From Enhydrobacter aerosaccus (lineage in GTDB: Bacteria > Pseudomonadota > Alphaproteobacteria > Reyranellales > Reyranellaceae), in contig CAIKZO010000163.1 in NCBI GenBank assembly GCA_903832005.1, positions 1 to 57,429 on the forward strand: DNA of 57,429 nt, given 5' to 3'. Below the pieces are notes generated by a model that ran no database searches, was not told the DNA's origin, and worked only from the letters and a program-made list of their open reading frames with translations. The number at the start of each line of letters is the position of its first letter. Position 1 is the first letter of the stretch. Below are positions 41,294 through 49,774 of this stretch, in pieces. A program made the position numbers and the translations under genes.

Positions 41294-43030
41294 CTACTCG
41301 GCGGCTTGCGCGCGCAGCTTCGTCGTTTCGCCTTCGTCCACCGAGAAGTCGTCGTTCACGGCGACGCCGTAGTCGCGGCGTGCCGCGTCGGACGAGATGA
41401 AGCCCTGGCGCACGTCTTCCGCGACGACCGCCGCAGGCCGCTTGCGCGGATTACCGAGACCGCCGCCGCCCGGCATCGAGATGATTAGGCGGTCCTTGCG
41501 CGGCACCGTCTGCTGGCCCATGCCGCGCAGCTTCACGCCCGAGTCGAGCTCGACCTTGCCGGCCATGCCGTTGTGGCCGCCGTCGCGGCCGCGCGGCGGA
41601 TGATCGACGCGATCGTAGTAGGCGCTGATCGCGAACGGCGCGGTGTCGAGCGTCGAGACCTCCATGATCTGGCCGAGGCCGCCGCGGAACTCGCCGGCGC
41701 CGCCCGAATCCTGGCGGTACTCCTTCTTCCAGATCACGATCGGCGAGATCGTCTCGTTGACCTCGGCCGGCACGTTGCGCACGCCGCTCGGGAAGGCGGT
41801 GGCCGACAGGCCATCGCGTCCCGGCCGCGCGCCGGTGCCGCCAGCGTGGAAGCTCATGATGTTGAAGGCGATGGCGTTGACCGTCTCGGACGGATCGCCG
41901 TCGACCCTGCCGGGGCCGCCGGTCGCCGAGAGGTTCCACAGGCACGAGGCGCCTTCGGCCGGCACGCCGCCCTGCAAGGCCTGGTGGAGGCAGCCGAACA
42001 TCACGTCGGGCAGCATCTGGCCGGTGACGTGGCGGGCCGCGACGGGCGAGGGGTGCTTGGCGTTCAGGATGCAGCCGTCGGGCGCGCTGATGCGGATCAC
42101 CTCGAGCGAGCCTTCGTTGTTCGGCACCTTGGGCGACACGATGCACTTCACGCCAAACGATGCGTAGGCCTCGGTGTAGCAGTGCGGCACGTTGATGCCG
42201 AAGGCCGACACGCCGGACGTGCCGGTGAAGTCGACGTCGATGCCGGTCGGGCCGATCTTCATCGTGGCCACGAGGTCGATCGGCTTGTCGTAGCCATCGA
42301 CCGTCATCGAGAACTTGTATTCGCCCGGCTTGATCTTGGAGATCGCCTCGAGCGAGGCCTGCTTGGACTTGGCGAGGATGTGCGCGCCGAGGCGATCGAG
42401 ATCGTCGATGCCGAACTCGTCCATCATCTCGATCAGGCGGCGGCAGCCGATCTCGTTGCAGGTCGCCAGCGAGTAGAGATCGCCCACCACCTGGATCGGC
42501 TCACGCACGTTGGCGGCCACGATGTCGGTCAGGGTCTGGTCGACCTTGCCTTCGCGCGCGAAGTGCATCAGCGGGATATAGAGGCCTTCCTCGTAGACCT
42601 GGCGCGCATCGGCGCCCATGCCGCGCCCGCCGATATCCACGACGTGGCACGTGGAGGCAAAGAGGGCGACCATCTTGCCCTGGCGGAAGGTTGGCGTGAC
42701 GAAGGTGAAGTCGTGGAGATGGCCGGTGCCTTTCCACGGGTCGTTGGTCAGGTAAATGTCGCCTTCCTTCATCGTCTTCGCCGGGAAGCGTTCGAGGAAG
42801 TGATAGACCGCGCGGGCCATCGAGTTGATGTGGCCCGGCGTGCCGGTCACGGCCTGCGCCAGCATCGCGCCGGAGAGGTCGAAGACGCCGGCCGAAAGAT
42901 CGCCCGCCTCGCGGGTCGACGTGGAGAAGCCGGTGCGCATCAGCGCCAGCGCCTGCTCCTCGACGACCGCGATCAGGCGGTCCCACATCAATTGCAGGCG
43001 AATGGGCGACAGCGGATCGTTGATGCTCAT
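41294..43030 (-). CDS. hyuB: Hydantoinase B/oxoprolinase family subunit
   Basis: A 578-residue HyuB-type subunit. Conserved blocks are GHLHDFTFVTPTF, FASTCHVVDIGGRG (His residues likely bind metal), VHCYTEAYASFG-like centre, and the C-terminal GGHNGMAGKV and MPGGGGLGNP. With HyuA it forms ATP-dependent enzymes such as N-methylhydantoinase, 5-oxoprolinase, or acetone/acetophenone carboxylase. Its ATG overlaps the hyuA stop (ATGA, 43027-43030). The very long open frame running upstream is a shadow of hyuA. Confidence 0.9.
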   Translation of the reverse strand: MSINDPLSPIRLQLMWDRLIAVVEEQALALMRTGFSTSTREAGDLSAGVFDLSGAMLAQAVTGTPGHINSMARAVYHFLERFPAKTMKEGDIYLTNDPWKGTGHLHDFTFVTPTFRQGKMVALFASTCHVVDIGGRGMGADARQVYEEGLYIPLMHFAREGKVDQTLTDIVAANVREPIQVVGDLYSLATCNEIGCRRLIEMMDEFGIDDLDRLGAHILAKSKQASLEAISKIKPGEYKFSMTVDGYDKPIDLVATMKIGPTGIDVDFTGTSGVSAFGINVPHCYTEAYASFGVKCIVSPKVPNNEGSLEVIRISAPDGCILNAKHPSPVAARHVTGQMLPDVMFGCLHQALQGGVPAEGASCLWNLSATGGPGRVDGDPSETVNAIAFNIMSFHAGGTGARPGRDGLSATAFPSGVRNVPAEVNETISPIVIWKKEYRQDSGGAGEFRGGLGQIMEVSTLDTAPFAISAYYDRVDHPPRGRDGGHNGMAGKVELDSGVKLRGMGQQTVPRKDRLIISMPGGGGLGNPRKRPAAVVAEDVRQGFISSDAARRDYGVAVNDDFSVDEGETTKLRAQAAE

Positions 43031-45105
43031 GTTCCCACCTTTTCCAACAGGATGGCGCCGATCGGGGTGATCCGAGCGGAGAAACTCTTCGGCACGATCG
43101 TCGTCGTCTCGTCCTCGGCGATGACCGCCGGGCCCGGCACGAAGCTGCCGATCGTGAGATCGCTGCGATGATAGACCGCCGTGTCCTTCATGTCCTGATC
43201 GGCCGGGTCGTAAACGAGCCTGCTGCCACGAGGTTTTGACGGAATGTCGGCGGGCTGTGTTGCGATTTTCGGCACGGCCGGCTGCTCGGCGGCGAGCCGC
43301 AGGGTCCAGTTCATGATCTCGACGTCGAGGCCCGGGATGGTGCGGCCGAAGGTGGCGGCGTAGCCCTTCTCGTAGAGGTCGACGAGCTTCTGGCGCGAGG
43401 CCGCCGTGAAGTCGCCCGGCGGCATGTCGACGGTGATCTCGTGACCCTGGCCGCGATAGCGCATGTCGGCGGTGCGGGCGACGACCAGCTTGGCATTGGG
43501 TGCGCCCGCCTTCACGACGGCACCCGCTTCCTGCTCCATGTCGGCGAACAGATTGTTCACGTAGGCCGGATCGAACTTGTCGTTGAGTTGGACGTAGCGG
43601 CTGCGCACGACCTCGTAGGCGACCGGCGCCATCAGGAAGCCGACGGCCGAGCCGACGCCCGCGCCCGACGGCACCATCACGCGGCCAATGCCAAGCTTTT
43701 CGGCCAGGCGCGCAGCATGGATGGGCGCGGCGCCGCCGAAGGCGATCATCGTGCGGTCCTGCAGTTCCTTGCCCCGCTCGACGGCGTGGACGCGGGCCGC
43801 ATTGGCCATGTTCTCCTCGACGATCTCGCTCACGCCGAAGGCGGCATCGAGGCGCTTCAACTCGAGCTTGGCACCGACCGCCTTGTCGACGGCGACGCCA
43901 GCCTTCTCGGGCGAGAGCTTGATCGAGCCACCGGCAAAGTAACCCGGATCGAGACGGCCCAGCACGACGTCGGCGTCGGTGACGGTGGGCTGGGTGCCGC
44001 CCCGGTCGTAGGCGGCGGGGCCCGGTTCGGCACCCGCACTCTCGGGGCCGACGTTGACCCTGCTGAGCGAATCGACGTGGGCGATCGAGCCGCCGCCGGC
44101 GCCGATCTCGACCATCTCGATGACGGGGATGCGCAGCGGCAGGCCGCTGCCCTTGAGGAAGCGATACTGGCGCGCGACCTCGAAGGTGCGCGAGTGCTGC
44201 GGCTCGCCGTCGTCGATCAGGCAGATCTTGGCCGTCGTACCGCCCATGTCGAACGACAGAACCTTGTCGAGGCCGCACTGGCGCGCGAGCGCCGCGGCCA
44301 GGATGGCGCCGCCGGCTGGACCGGACTCGACCAGCCGGATCGGGAATTTGCGTGCCGTGTCGAGGGCGGTGAGACCGCCGCCCGACGTGATCATGAACAG
44401 CGGGCAGGCGAAGCCCTGCTTCTTCAGGGCCGCGTCGAGGCGGCCGAGATAGCGGTCCATCACCGGCTGCACATAGGCATTGGCGGCGGCGGTCGACCAG
44501 CGCTCGTACTCACGGATCTCGGGCGAGACCTCGCTCGACAGCGAGTACGATACGTCTGGCATCGTTTCGGCCAGGATATCGCGCGTGCGGCGCTCGTGCT
44601 TGCCGTCGAGATAGGCATGCATGAAGCCGATGGCGATCGCCTCGATGCCGGCGGCCTTGAGCTTGGGCGCCAATGCCCGCACCGAGGCCTCGTCGAGCGG
44701 CATCAGCACGTTGCCGCGCCCGTCGAGACGCTCGGGAATGCCGAAGCGCAGCTCGCGCGCGACCAGCGGCGGCGGCTTCATCATGAAGATGTCGTACTGC
44801 TCGAAGCGATGCTCGAAGGCCATCTCGATCGAATCGCGGAAGCCCTCGGTGACGACCAGCGCGGTCTTGGCGCCCTTGCGCTCGATGATGGCGTTTGTGG
44901 CAAGCGTCGTGCCGTGGATGATCAGGCCGAGATCGGCGGGCTTCACGCCCGACAGCTTCAGGATGTCGGCGACGCCGGTCATGACGCCTTCCTCCGGCGC
45001 GCGCGGCGTGGTCAGCACCTTGGCGCTGGTGAGCTTGCCGTTCCAGTCGAGGCAGAGGTCGGTGAACGTGCCACCGATGTCGACTGCCAATCTTGCTTGT
45101 TTCAT
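43027..45105 (-). CDS. hyuA: Hydantoinase A/oxoprolinase family ATPase subunit
   Basis: A 692-residue subunit of the ASKHA ATP-binding fold. AVDIGGTFTDLCLD near the start is the phosphate-1 motif, HGTTLATNAIIERKGAK follows, and LSFDMGGTTAKICLIDDG and EIGAGGGSIA are the central nucleotide-binding elements. It would phosphorylate the substrate amide or carbonyl oxygen to activate it. The start at 45105 is 2 bp after the livF stop. The separate A and B subunits and the importer context favour a catabolic enzyme rather than the glutathione-cycle oxoprolinase. Confidence 0.91.
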   Translation of the reverse strand: MKQARLAVDIGGTFTDLCLDWNGKLTSAKVLTTPRAPEEGVMTGVADILKLSGVKPADLGLIIHGTTLATNAIIERKGAKTALVVTEGFRDSIEMAFEHRFEQYDIFMMKPPPLVARELRFGIPERLDGRGNVLMPLDEASVRALAPKLKAAGIEAIAIGFMHAYLDGKHERRTRDILAETMPDVSYSLSSEVSPEIREYERWSTAAANAYVQPVMDRYLGRLDAALKKQGFACPLFMITSGGGLTALDTARKFPIRLVESGPAGGAILAAALARQCGLDKVLSFDMGGTTAKICLIDDGEPQHSRTFEVARQYRFLKGSGLPLRIPVIEMVEIGAGGGSIAHVDSLSRVNVGPESAGAEPGPAAYDRGGTQPTVTDADVVLGRLDPGYFAGGSIKLSPEKAGVAVDKAVGAKLELKRLDAAFGVSEIVEENMANAARVHAVERGKELQDRTMIAFGGAAPIHAARLAEKLGIGRVMVPSGAGVGSAVGFLMAPVAYEVVRSRYVQLNDKFDPAYVNNLFADMEQEAGAVVKAGAPNAKLVVARTADMRYRGQGHEITVDMPPGDFTAASRQKLVDLYEKGYAATFGRTIPGLDVEIMNWTLRLAAEQPAVPKIATQPADIPSKPRGSRLVYDPADQDMKDTAVYHRSDLTIGSFVPGPAVIAEDETTTIVPKSFSARITPIGAILLEKVGT

Positions 45106-45107
45106 CT

Positions 45108-45845
45108 TTATGCCGCCGTCTGCTGGATGTTGCCGCCGAGATAGGCCTGACGGATGCGCGGATCGGTGCGCACCTCCTTCGCCGGGCCTTCCATGAAAAG
45201 CCGTCCCTGTTCCATCACCAATGCGCGGTCGGAGATCAAGAGCGCACCGCGCACGTTCTGCTCTACGATAAGGACCGTGACGCCCAGGGCCGCGATGCGC
45301 TGCACCGTGGCGAACACATCGCCCTGCATCTTGGGCGAGAGGCCGAGCGAGGGCTCGTCGAGCAGCAGCAGGCTGGGCTCGACCAGCAGCACCATCGCCA
45401 TCTCGAGGATTTGCTGCTCGCCGCCCGACAGGTTGCCGGCATCGATTTTCGCTTTGGCGCGCAACATCGGAAAAGAAGCCATCACCCGATCGATCGCGAC
45501 GGCATGTTTTGCCGCGGGAAGGGTGTAACAGCCCATCTTGAGGTTTTCCGCGACCGACATCGCCGGGAAATTGCAACGGCCCTGAGGCACGAAGCCGATG
45601 CCGCGCTTCAGCCGCTCCCACGGCGGCAGGCGCTCGATCGTCTCGCCCTGGAAGACGATCTGGCCGCCGAACATACGGTTGGTACCGTAGATCGCGCGCA
45701 GCAAGGTCGACTTGCCGGCGCCATTGCCGCCGATCAGGGTCGTGATGCTGCCGGGCGCCAGCCGCGCAGAGAACTCGCGCACGATCGGGTTGTCGCCATA
45801 GCCCGCGGTGACGGTCACGAGTTCCAGGGCGGGCGCAGTTGTCAC
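45108..45845 (-). CDS. livF: Branched-chain amino acid-type ABC transporter ATPase LivF (second system)
   Basis: A 245-residue ATPase: Walker A GGNGAGKSTLLR, signature NLSGGEQQILEMAMVL, Walker B LLLLDEPSLGLSP, and VEQNVRGAL at the switch position. It overlaps livG by ATGA and precedes hyuA by 2 bp. It is part of the second Liv-type importer, distinct from the one at 10.6-16.5 kb. Confidence 0.92.
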   Translation of the reverse strand: MTTAPALELVTVTAGYGDNPIVREFSARLAPGSITTLIGGNGAGKSTLLRAIYGTNRMFGGQIVFQGETIERLPPWERLKRGIGFVPQGRCNFPAMSVAENLKMGCYTLPAAKHAVAIDRVMASFPMLRAKAKIDAGNLSGGEQQILEMAMVLLVEPSLLLLDEPSLGLSPKMQGDVFATVQRIAALGVTVLIVEQNVRGALLISDRALVMEQGRLFMEGPAKEVRTDPRIRQAYLGGNIQQTAA

Positions 45846-46639
45846 GCGGACGCTCTCATTTCTTCTTCGGCAACCTCTGGCGTCGTGCCGAGATAGGCTT
45901 CGAGCACGCGACTGTCGGCGTGGATCTCGGCGGCGGTGCCCTCGGCCAGCTTCAGCCCTTGATCGAGCACGATCACCTTGTGGCAGAGCGTGGTGATGAA
46001 CTCGACATTGTGCTCGACGATCAGGAAGGTCTCGCCGGCCTGGTTGAGCTGCTGCAGCGCCACCTCGATCTCGCGGATGCGGCTCGGGTTCACGCCGGCC
46101 ACCGGCTCATCGAGCACAACGATCTTCGGGTGCGGCATCAGCGCGGCGGCCAGCGCCACCAGCTTCTTCTGGCCGTAGGAAAGAATGCCGGTCTCGATGT
46201 CATAGTACTTCTGCAAGCCGATCAGCTCGACCAGCTGGCGGGCGCGCTTCTCCGAGGCGGTGACGGCGTCGCGATAGCGCCTGGTGCGCAGGAACTCATC
46301 GACCCAGGTGGCGGGATCGAACTGCTGGGCGGCAATGGCAAGATTGTCCCGCAACGAGAGCTTCTCGTAGACGCGCACAGTCTGGAAGGTGCGCATCATG
46401 CCGGCTCGCGCGATCAGGTGCGAGACCTTGCCGGTGATGTCGTTGCCGGCCAGCACGACCTTGCCGCTGTCGAGCTTCTGGAAGCCCGAGATGCAGTCGA
46501 TGGTCGTGCTCTTTCCCGAGCCGTTCGGACCGATCAGGCCGGTGATGCTCCCGCCTTCGACCTCGAAGGAGACGCCGTCCAGCGCATGCACGCCGGCATA
46601 GGCCTTGCGCAGATCGCTGACTTGAAGAACGGCGCTCAT
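45842..46639 (-). CDS. livG: Branched-chain amino acid-type ABC transporter ATPase LivG (second system)
   Basis: A 265-residue ATPase with Walker A GPNGSGKSTTI, a Q-loop region MMRTFQTVRVYEKLS, signature LSYGQKKLVALAAAL, Walker B IVVLDEPVAGVNP and H-loop VEHNVEFIT. It overlaps livM by ATGA. The canonical signature contrasts with the deviating one in the first importer. Confidence 0.92.
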   Translation of the reverse strand: MSAVLQVSDLRKAYAGVHALDGVSFEVEGGSITGLIGPNGSGKSTTIDCISGFQKLDSGKVVLAGNDITGKVSHLIARAGMMRTFQTVRVYEKLSLRDNLAIAAQQFDPATWVDEFLRTRRYRDAVTASEKRARQLVELIGLQKYYDIETGILSYGQKKLVALAAALMPHPKIVVLDEPVAGVNPSRIREIEVALQQLNQAGETFLIVEHNVEFITTLCHKVIVLDQGLKLAEGTAAEIHADSRVLEAYLGTTPEVAEEEMRASA

Positions 46640-47577
46640 CGCAATGACGCCCGCAGACGGGCGAGTTCGCGCTCGCGCAGCCAGCCCGCGACGCCGGAGG
46701 GCATGGCGAACATCGCCACCACCAGGATCACGCCATAGATGATCATGCGGAAATCGTCGGAGAAGCGCAGCGCCTCGGGCAGGGCCGACAAAGCGACGCC
46801 CGAGACGACGACGCCCCAGAAGCTGCCGGTGCCGCCGATGATCACGATGATCAAGAAGGTCTGCATGTAATAGAAATCGAGGATCAGCGGATCGACGATG
46901 CCGAGATGGAAGACGAAGACGCCGCCCGCCGCGCCGGTGATCGCGGCGCTGATCGAGAAGGCGGCAAGCTTGTAGGGCATGGGCGATATGCCCTGCGCGC
47001 GGACCAGCGGCTCGTTCTGCTTGATCGCCACCAGGGTGCGGCCGATGCGCGAGCTGCAGAGAACATAGAGGAAGGCCAGCATCGCCACCGAGAAGGCCCA
47101 GGCGATGCCGTAGAACTGGTGCGTGCTGCTGAAGACGTGACCGAAGGCGCGGGGCGGCGGCAGGTCGGGGATACCGAGCGGGCCGCGCGTGAGATCGACC
47201 CAGTCGCGCGCGATCAGCGACACCAGCAGCGCAAAGGTCAGAGTCGAGATGACGAACGCGTGCCGGCTGGTGCGCAGCATCGGATAGCCGACGACCAAGG
47301 CCACGACCGCGTTAATCGCGGCGGCCGCGAGCACGCCCGTCCAGAAATTGCCGCCGAACGTCACCACGGTGAGGGCCGTGGCATAGCCGCCGATGCCCCA
47401 GAAGCCCAGCTGCGCGAACGACAGCAGGCCTGTGAAGCCGTAGATCAGGTTCAGCGCCGCGGCGGCCACGGTGAAGATCAGCGCCGAAGTGCCGACGCCC
47501 ACGATGTAGTTCGAGCCGCTGAGGAACGGCAGCGCCGCGAAGGCGAGCGCTGCGGCGATGGCGAGGACAAGCTTCAT
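46636..47577 (-). CDS. livM: Branched-chain amino acid-type ABC transporter permease LivM (second system)
   Basis: A 313-residue membrane protein. LivM landmarks: LNLIYGFTGLLSFAQLGFWG, SRHAFVISTLTFALLVSLIA, coupling region AIKQNEPLVRAQGISPM and IGGTGSFWGVVVSG. The ATG at 47577 overlaps the livH stop (ATGA). The longer open frame upstream is a shadow of livH. Confidence 0.92.
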   Translation of the reverse strand: MKLVLAIAAALAFAALPFLSGSNYIVGVGTSALIFTVAAAALNLIYGFTGLLSFAQLGFWGIGGYATALTVVTFGGNFWTGVLAAAAINAVVALVVGYPMLRTSRHAFVISTLTFALLVSLIARDWVDLTRGPLGIPDLPPPRAFGHVFSSTHQFYGIAWAFSVAMLAFLYVLCSSRIGRTLVAIKQNEPLVRAQGISPMPYKLAAFSISAAITGAAGGVFVFHLGIVDPLILDFYYMQTFLIIVIIGGTGSFWGVVVSGVALSALPEALRFSDDFRMIIYGVILVVAMFAMPSGVAGWLRERELARLRASLR

Positions 47578-48461
47578 CCGACCCGCATGCCCCCGCGCTT
47601 GAATAGCCCGTCGGGCCGCAGGAACAGCACCACGATCATGATCACGAAGACCGACGCGTCCTGCCAGGCAATGGTGAAGAAGCCGCCGATCCAGTTCTCG
47701 ATCAGTCCCAGCGCGATCGCGGCGATCACCGCGCCCGGGATGTTGCCCAGGCCGCCGATGATGACCAACGCGAAGGCCTTGAAGATCAGGAACTGGCCCA
47801 TGTAGGGCGTCACCAGCTGGATCGGGGCGATCGCAGCGCCTGCGAGGCCGCAAAGGCCGGCCGCCAGCACGACGGCGTTGCGTGCCACGACCCGCGGACG
47901 GATGCCGACCATGAGGGCGGCCTCGCGGTTCTGCGCGATCGCGCGCATGGCGCGGCCGAACTGGGTGAAGCGCAAGATGAGATAGAGGCCAGCGAAAGCC
48001 ACCAGCGCTGCCACAGCGCCGATGACGCGCGTCCAGGTGATGCGGATCGAGCCGATGTCGACGCCGTCGAAGCCGTACTGCGTGTCGATGATGCGCGGCG
48101 TCGCGGTGAAGAAATATTGCATCACGTGGATCAGGACGATCGACAGCCCCAAAGTGATCAGGATGCTGCGTTCGAATTCATCAGTCTTGAGACGCACCAG
48201 CAGCGTTTCGTAGACCACGAAACCTGCGACCATCGTGCACAGAACCGCGGCCGCCATCGCCGGCCAGTAGAGCAGGCCGGTCACCGGCAGGGCGAAGGCC
48301 ATGGCGAAAGCGCCCAGCATCAGCAATTCGCCGTGCGCGAAGTTGATGATCTCCATGACGCCGAAGATCAGCGACAGGCCGACCGCGATCAGCGCGTAGA
48401 GCAGGCCGAGCGTGATGCCGTTCAGGGTGAGCTGAAGGAGATAGACCGCGTCGATGGTCAT
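47574..48461 (-). CDS. livH: Branched-chain amino acid-type ABC transporter permease LivH (second system)
   Basis: A 295-residue permease and the promoter-proximal gene of livH-livM-livG-livF-hyuA-hyuB-LLM. Segments: TLGLLYALIAVGLSLIFGVM, INFAHGELLMLGAFAM, AIAQNREAALMVGIRPRVVA and IIGGLGNIPGAVIAA. The partner binding protein is encoded divergently; the gap of 172 bp between the starts holds the control region. Confidence 0.93.
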   Translation of the reverse strand: MTIDAVYLLQLTLNGITLGLLYALIAVGLSLIFGVMEIINFAHGELLMLGAFAMAFALPVTGLLYWPAMAAAVLCTMVAGFVVYETLLVRLKTDEFERSILITLGLSIVLIHVMQYFFTATPRIIDTQYGFDGVDIGSIRITWTRVIGAVAALVAFAGLYLILRFTQFGRAMRAIAQNREAALMVGIRPRVVARNAVVLAAGLCGLAGAAIAPIQLVTPYMGQFLIFKAFALVIIGGLGNIPGAVIAAIALGLIENWIGGFFTIAWQDASVFVIMIVVLFLRPDGLFKRGGMRVG

Positions 48462-48595
48462 TGCGGGAGCGGCATTGCAATTACCGGACCATCCGATGCT
48501 GCGCGAAAGTCACGACGGAGACGCCTCTATTTCACGTTCCCAATATGCGTTGACAGCTAAAGGAGTATCTTGCGAACTTCAACCATCGAAACATT

Positions 48596-48612
48596 GTACC
48601 TATATTCGGTAC
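48596..48612. promoter_or_regulatory. Inverted repeat GTACC-N7-GGTAC upstream of the binding-protein gene
   Basis: GTACC (48596-48600) and GGTAC (48608-48612) form a 5-bp inverted repeat with a 7-nt spacer, 22 bp before the ATG of the receptor gene. It lies in the 172-bp divergent region between livH and the receptor. TTGACA occurs at 48550-48555 but no convincing -10 box at the right spacing was found. The IclR regulator encoded just downstream is a plausible ligand for this site. Confidence 0.35.
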
Positions 48613-48633
48613 GTTCATTTGGGGGCGGGTTCG

Positions 48634-49773
48634 ATGCGGAAATCCTTCTTGGCGGCGGCTGCCGTGGCGACGGTCCTGGGCGTGGTGCCGGCGATGGCGC
48701 AGCAGGGTCCGATCGTGATCGGTGTCTCGACGCCCAAGACCGGTGCCGCGGCAACCGCGTCCGAGTGGGAGATGTGGGGCGTCAATCTCGCCGTCGAGGA
48801 GATCAATGCGGCGGGTGGGCTGCTGGGCCGCAAGGTCGAGCTGATGGTGCTCGACAACAAATGCAACCCCTCCGAGGCGGTGAACGTCGCCAACAAGCTG
48901 GTCGAGGCCAAGGTCGTGGCGATCGAGGGCGCGCACTGCAGCTCCGCGCATCTGGCGAGCATGAAGATCGAGGCCGACGCGAAGATCCCGATGATCACCG
49001 GCATCGCCTCCAACCCGCAGATCTCCGACCTCGCCGGCCCCGGCCGCAACGAATATTCCTTCCGCATCAGCGCCTCTGACTCGTCGATGATGGAGGCGCT
49101 CGGCATCTACCTGGCCAAGAGCAAGGTCTTCAAGACCGCCGCGATCGTGGGCGAGGACACCGACTTCGGCCGCGGTGGCGCCGATGCCTTCAAGAAGGTG
49201 GCGGAGCAAGCGGGCGTGCAGGTCGTCTCGACCGACTTCCACGCGCAGAACACGCCCGACTTCACCAGCATCCTGACCCGCCTGCAGCAGCGCCGGCCCG
49301 ACGCCATCGCCACCTTCCAGGTCGGTGGCGATTCGGTGAACTTCCTGCGCCAGGCGCTGCAGCTCGGCATGCATATCCCGTACACCGGCCGCGTCGAGCT
49401 GGGCGGCCGCAACATGCCGATGATCGAGGCCGGCGGAATGGAGAAGTCGATCACCGCCTGGCAGTACAGCGCGCTGGTCGATTCGCCCCAGAACAAGGTC
49501 TTCGCCGAGAAGATCATGGCCAAGTACAAGTCGGAGCCCTACCTGCAGTCGTGGGCGGGCTATGACTGCATGCGCGTGCTGTTCCAGGGCATCAAGGATG
49601 CCAACAGCACCGACGGTGAGAAGATCAAGAACGCCATCCAGAAGATGACCTTCGTCAATCTGATGGGCAAGTCGGTCACCTTCGACGACCACAATTCCGC
49701 CGGCCACTACGTCGTGCTGAACACGGTGCTGAACAAGAAGGTCGCCGTGGCCGACGTCGTCCAGGTGAAATAG
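48634..49773 (+). CDS. Liv-type ABC transporter substrate-binding protein (second system)
   Basis: A 379-residue periplasmic receptor with a signal peptide (RKSFLAAAAVATVLGVVPAM, then AQQ) and a Peripla_BP_6 domain (IVIGVSTPKTGAAATASEWE; DFGRGGADAFKKVAEQAGV). The start at 48634 is chosen by the signal peptide; the frame upstream is non-coding leader. It serves the divergent livHMGF genes. Its ligand is the key unknown of the operon. An IclR regulator follows almost at once. Confidence 0.92.
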   Translation: MRKSFLAAAAVATVLGVVPAMAQQGPIVIGVSTPKTGAAATASEWEMWGVNLAVEEINAAGGLLGRKVELMVLDNKCNPSEAVNVANKLVEAKVVAIEGAHCSSAHLASMKIEADAKIPMITGIASNPQISDLAGPGRNEYSFRISASDSSMMEALGIYLAKSKVFKTAAIVGEDTDFGRGGADAFKKVAEQAGVQVVSTDFHAQNTPDFTSILTRLQQRRPDAIATFQVGGDSVNFLRQALQLGMHIPYTGRVELGGRNMPMIEAGGMEKSITAWQYSALVDSPQNKVFAEKIMAKYKSEPYLQSWAGYDCMRVLFQGIKDANSTDGEKIKNAIQKMTFVNLMGKSVTFDDHNSAGHYVVLNTVLNKKVAVADVVQVK

Positions 49774-49774
49774 C

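Noticed and set aside
41294..44278. A 994-codon minus-strand open frame
   Set aside because: Only the last 578 codons match a protein (HyuB). The rest lies over hyuA in another frame and reads as low-complexity Arg/Ala-rich sequence.
43027..45105. HyuA as the housekeeping 5-oxoprolinase
   Set aside because: A and B subunits are separate and embedded in an importer operon, which points to a specialised enzyme. Not excluded, but not preferred.
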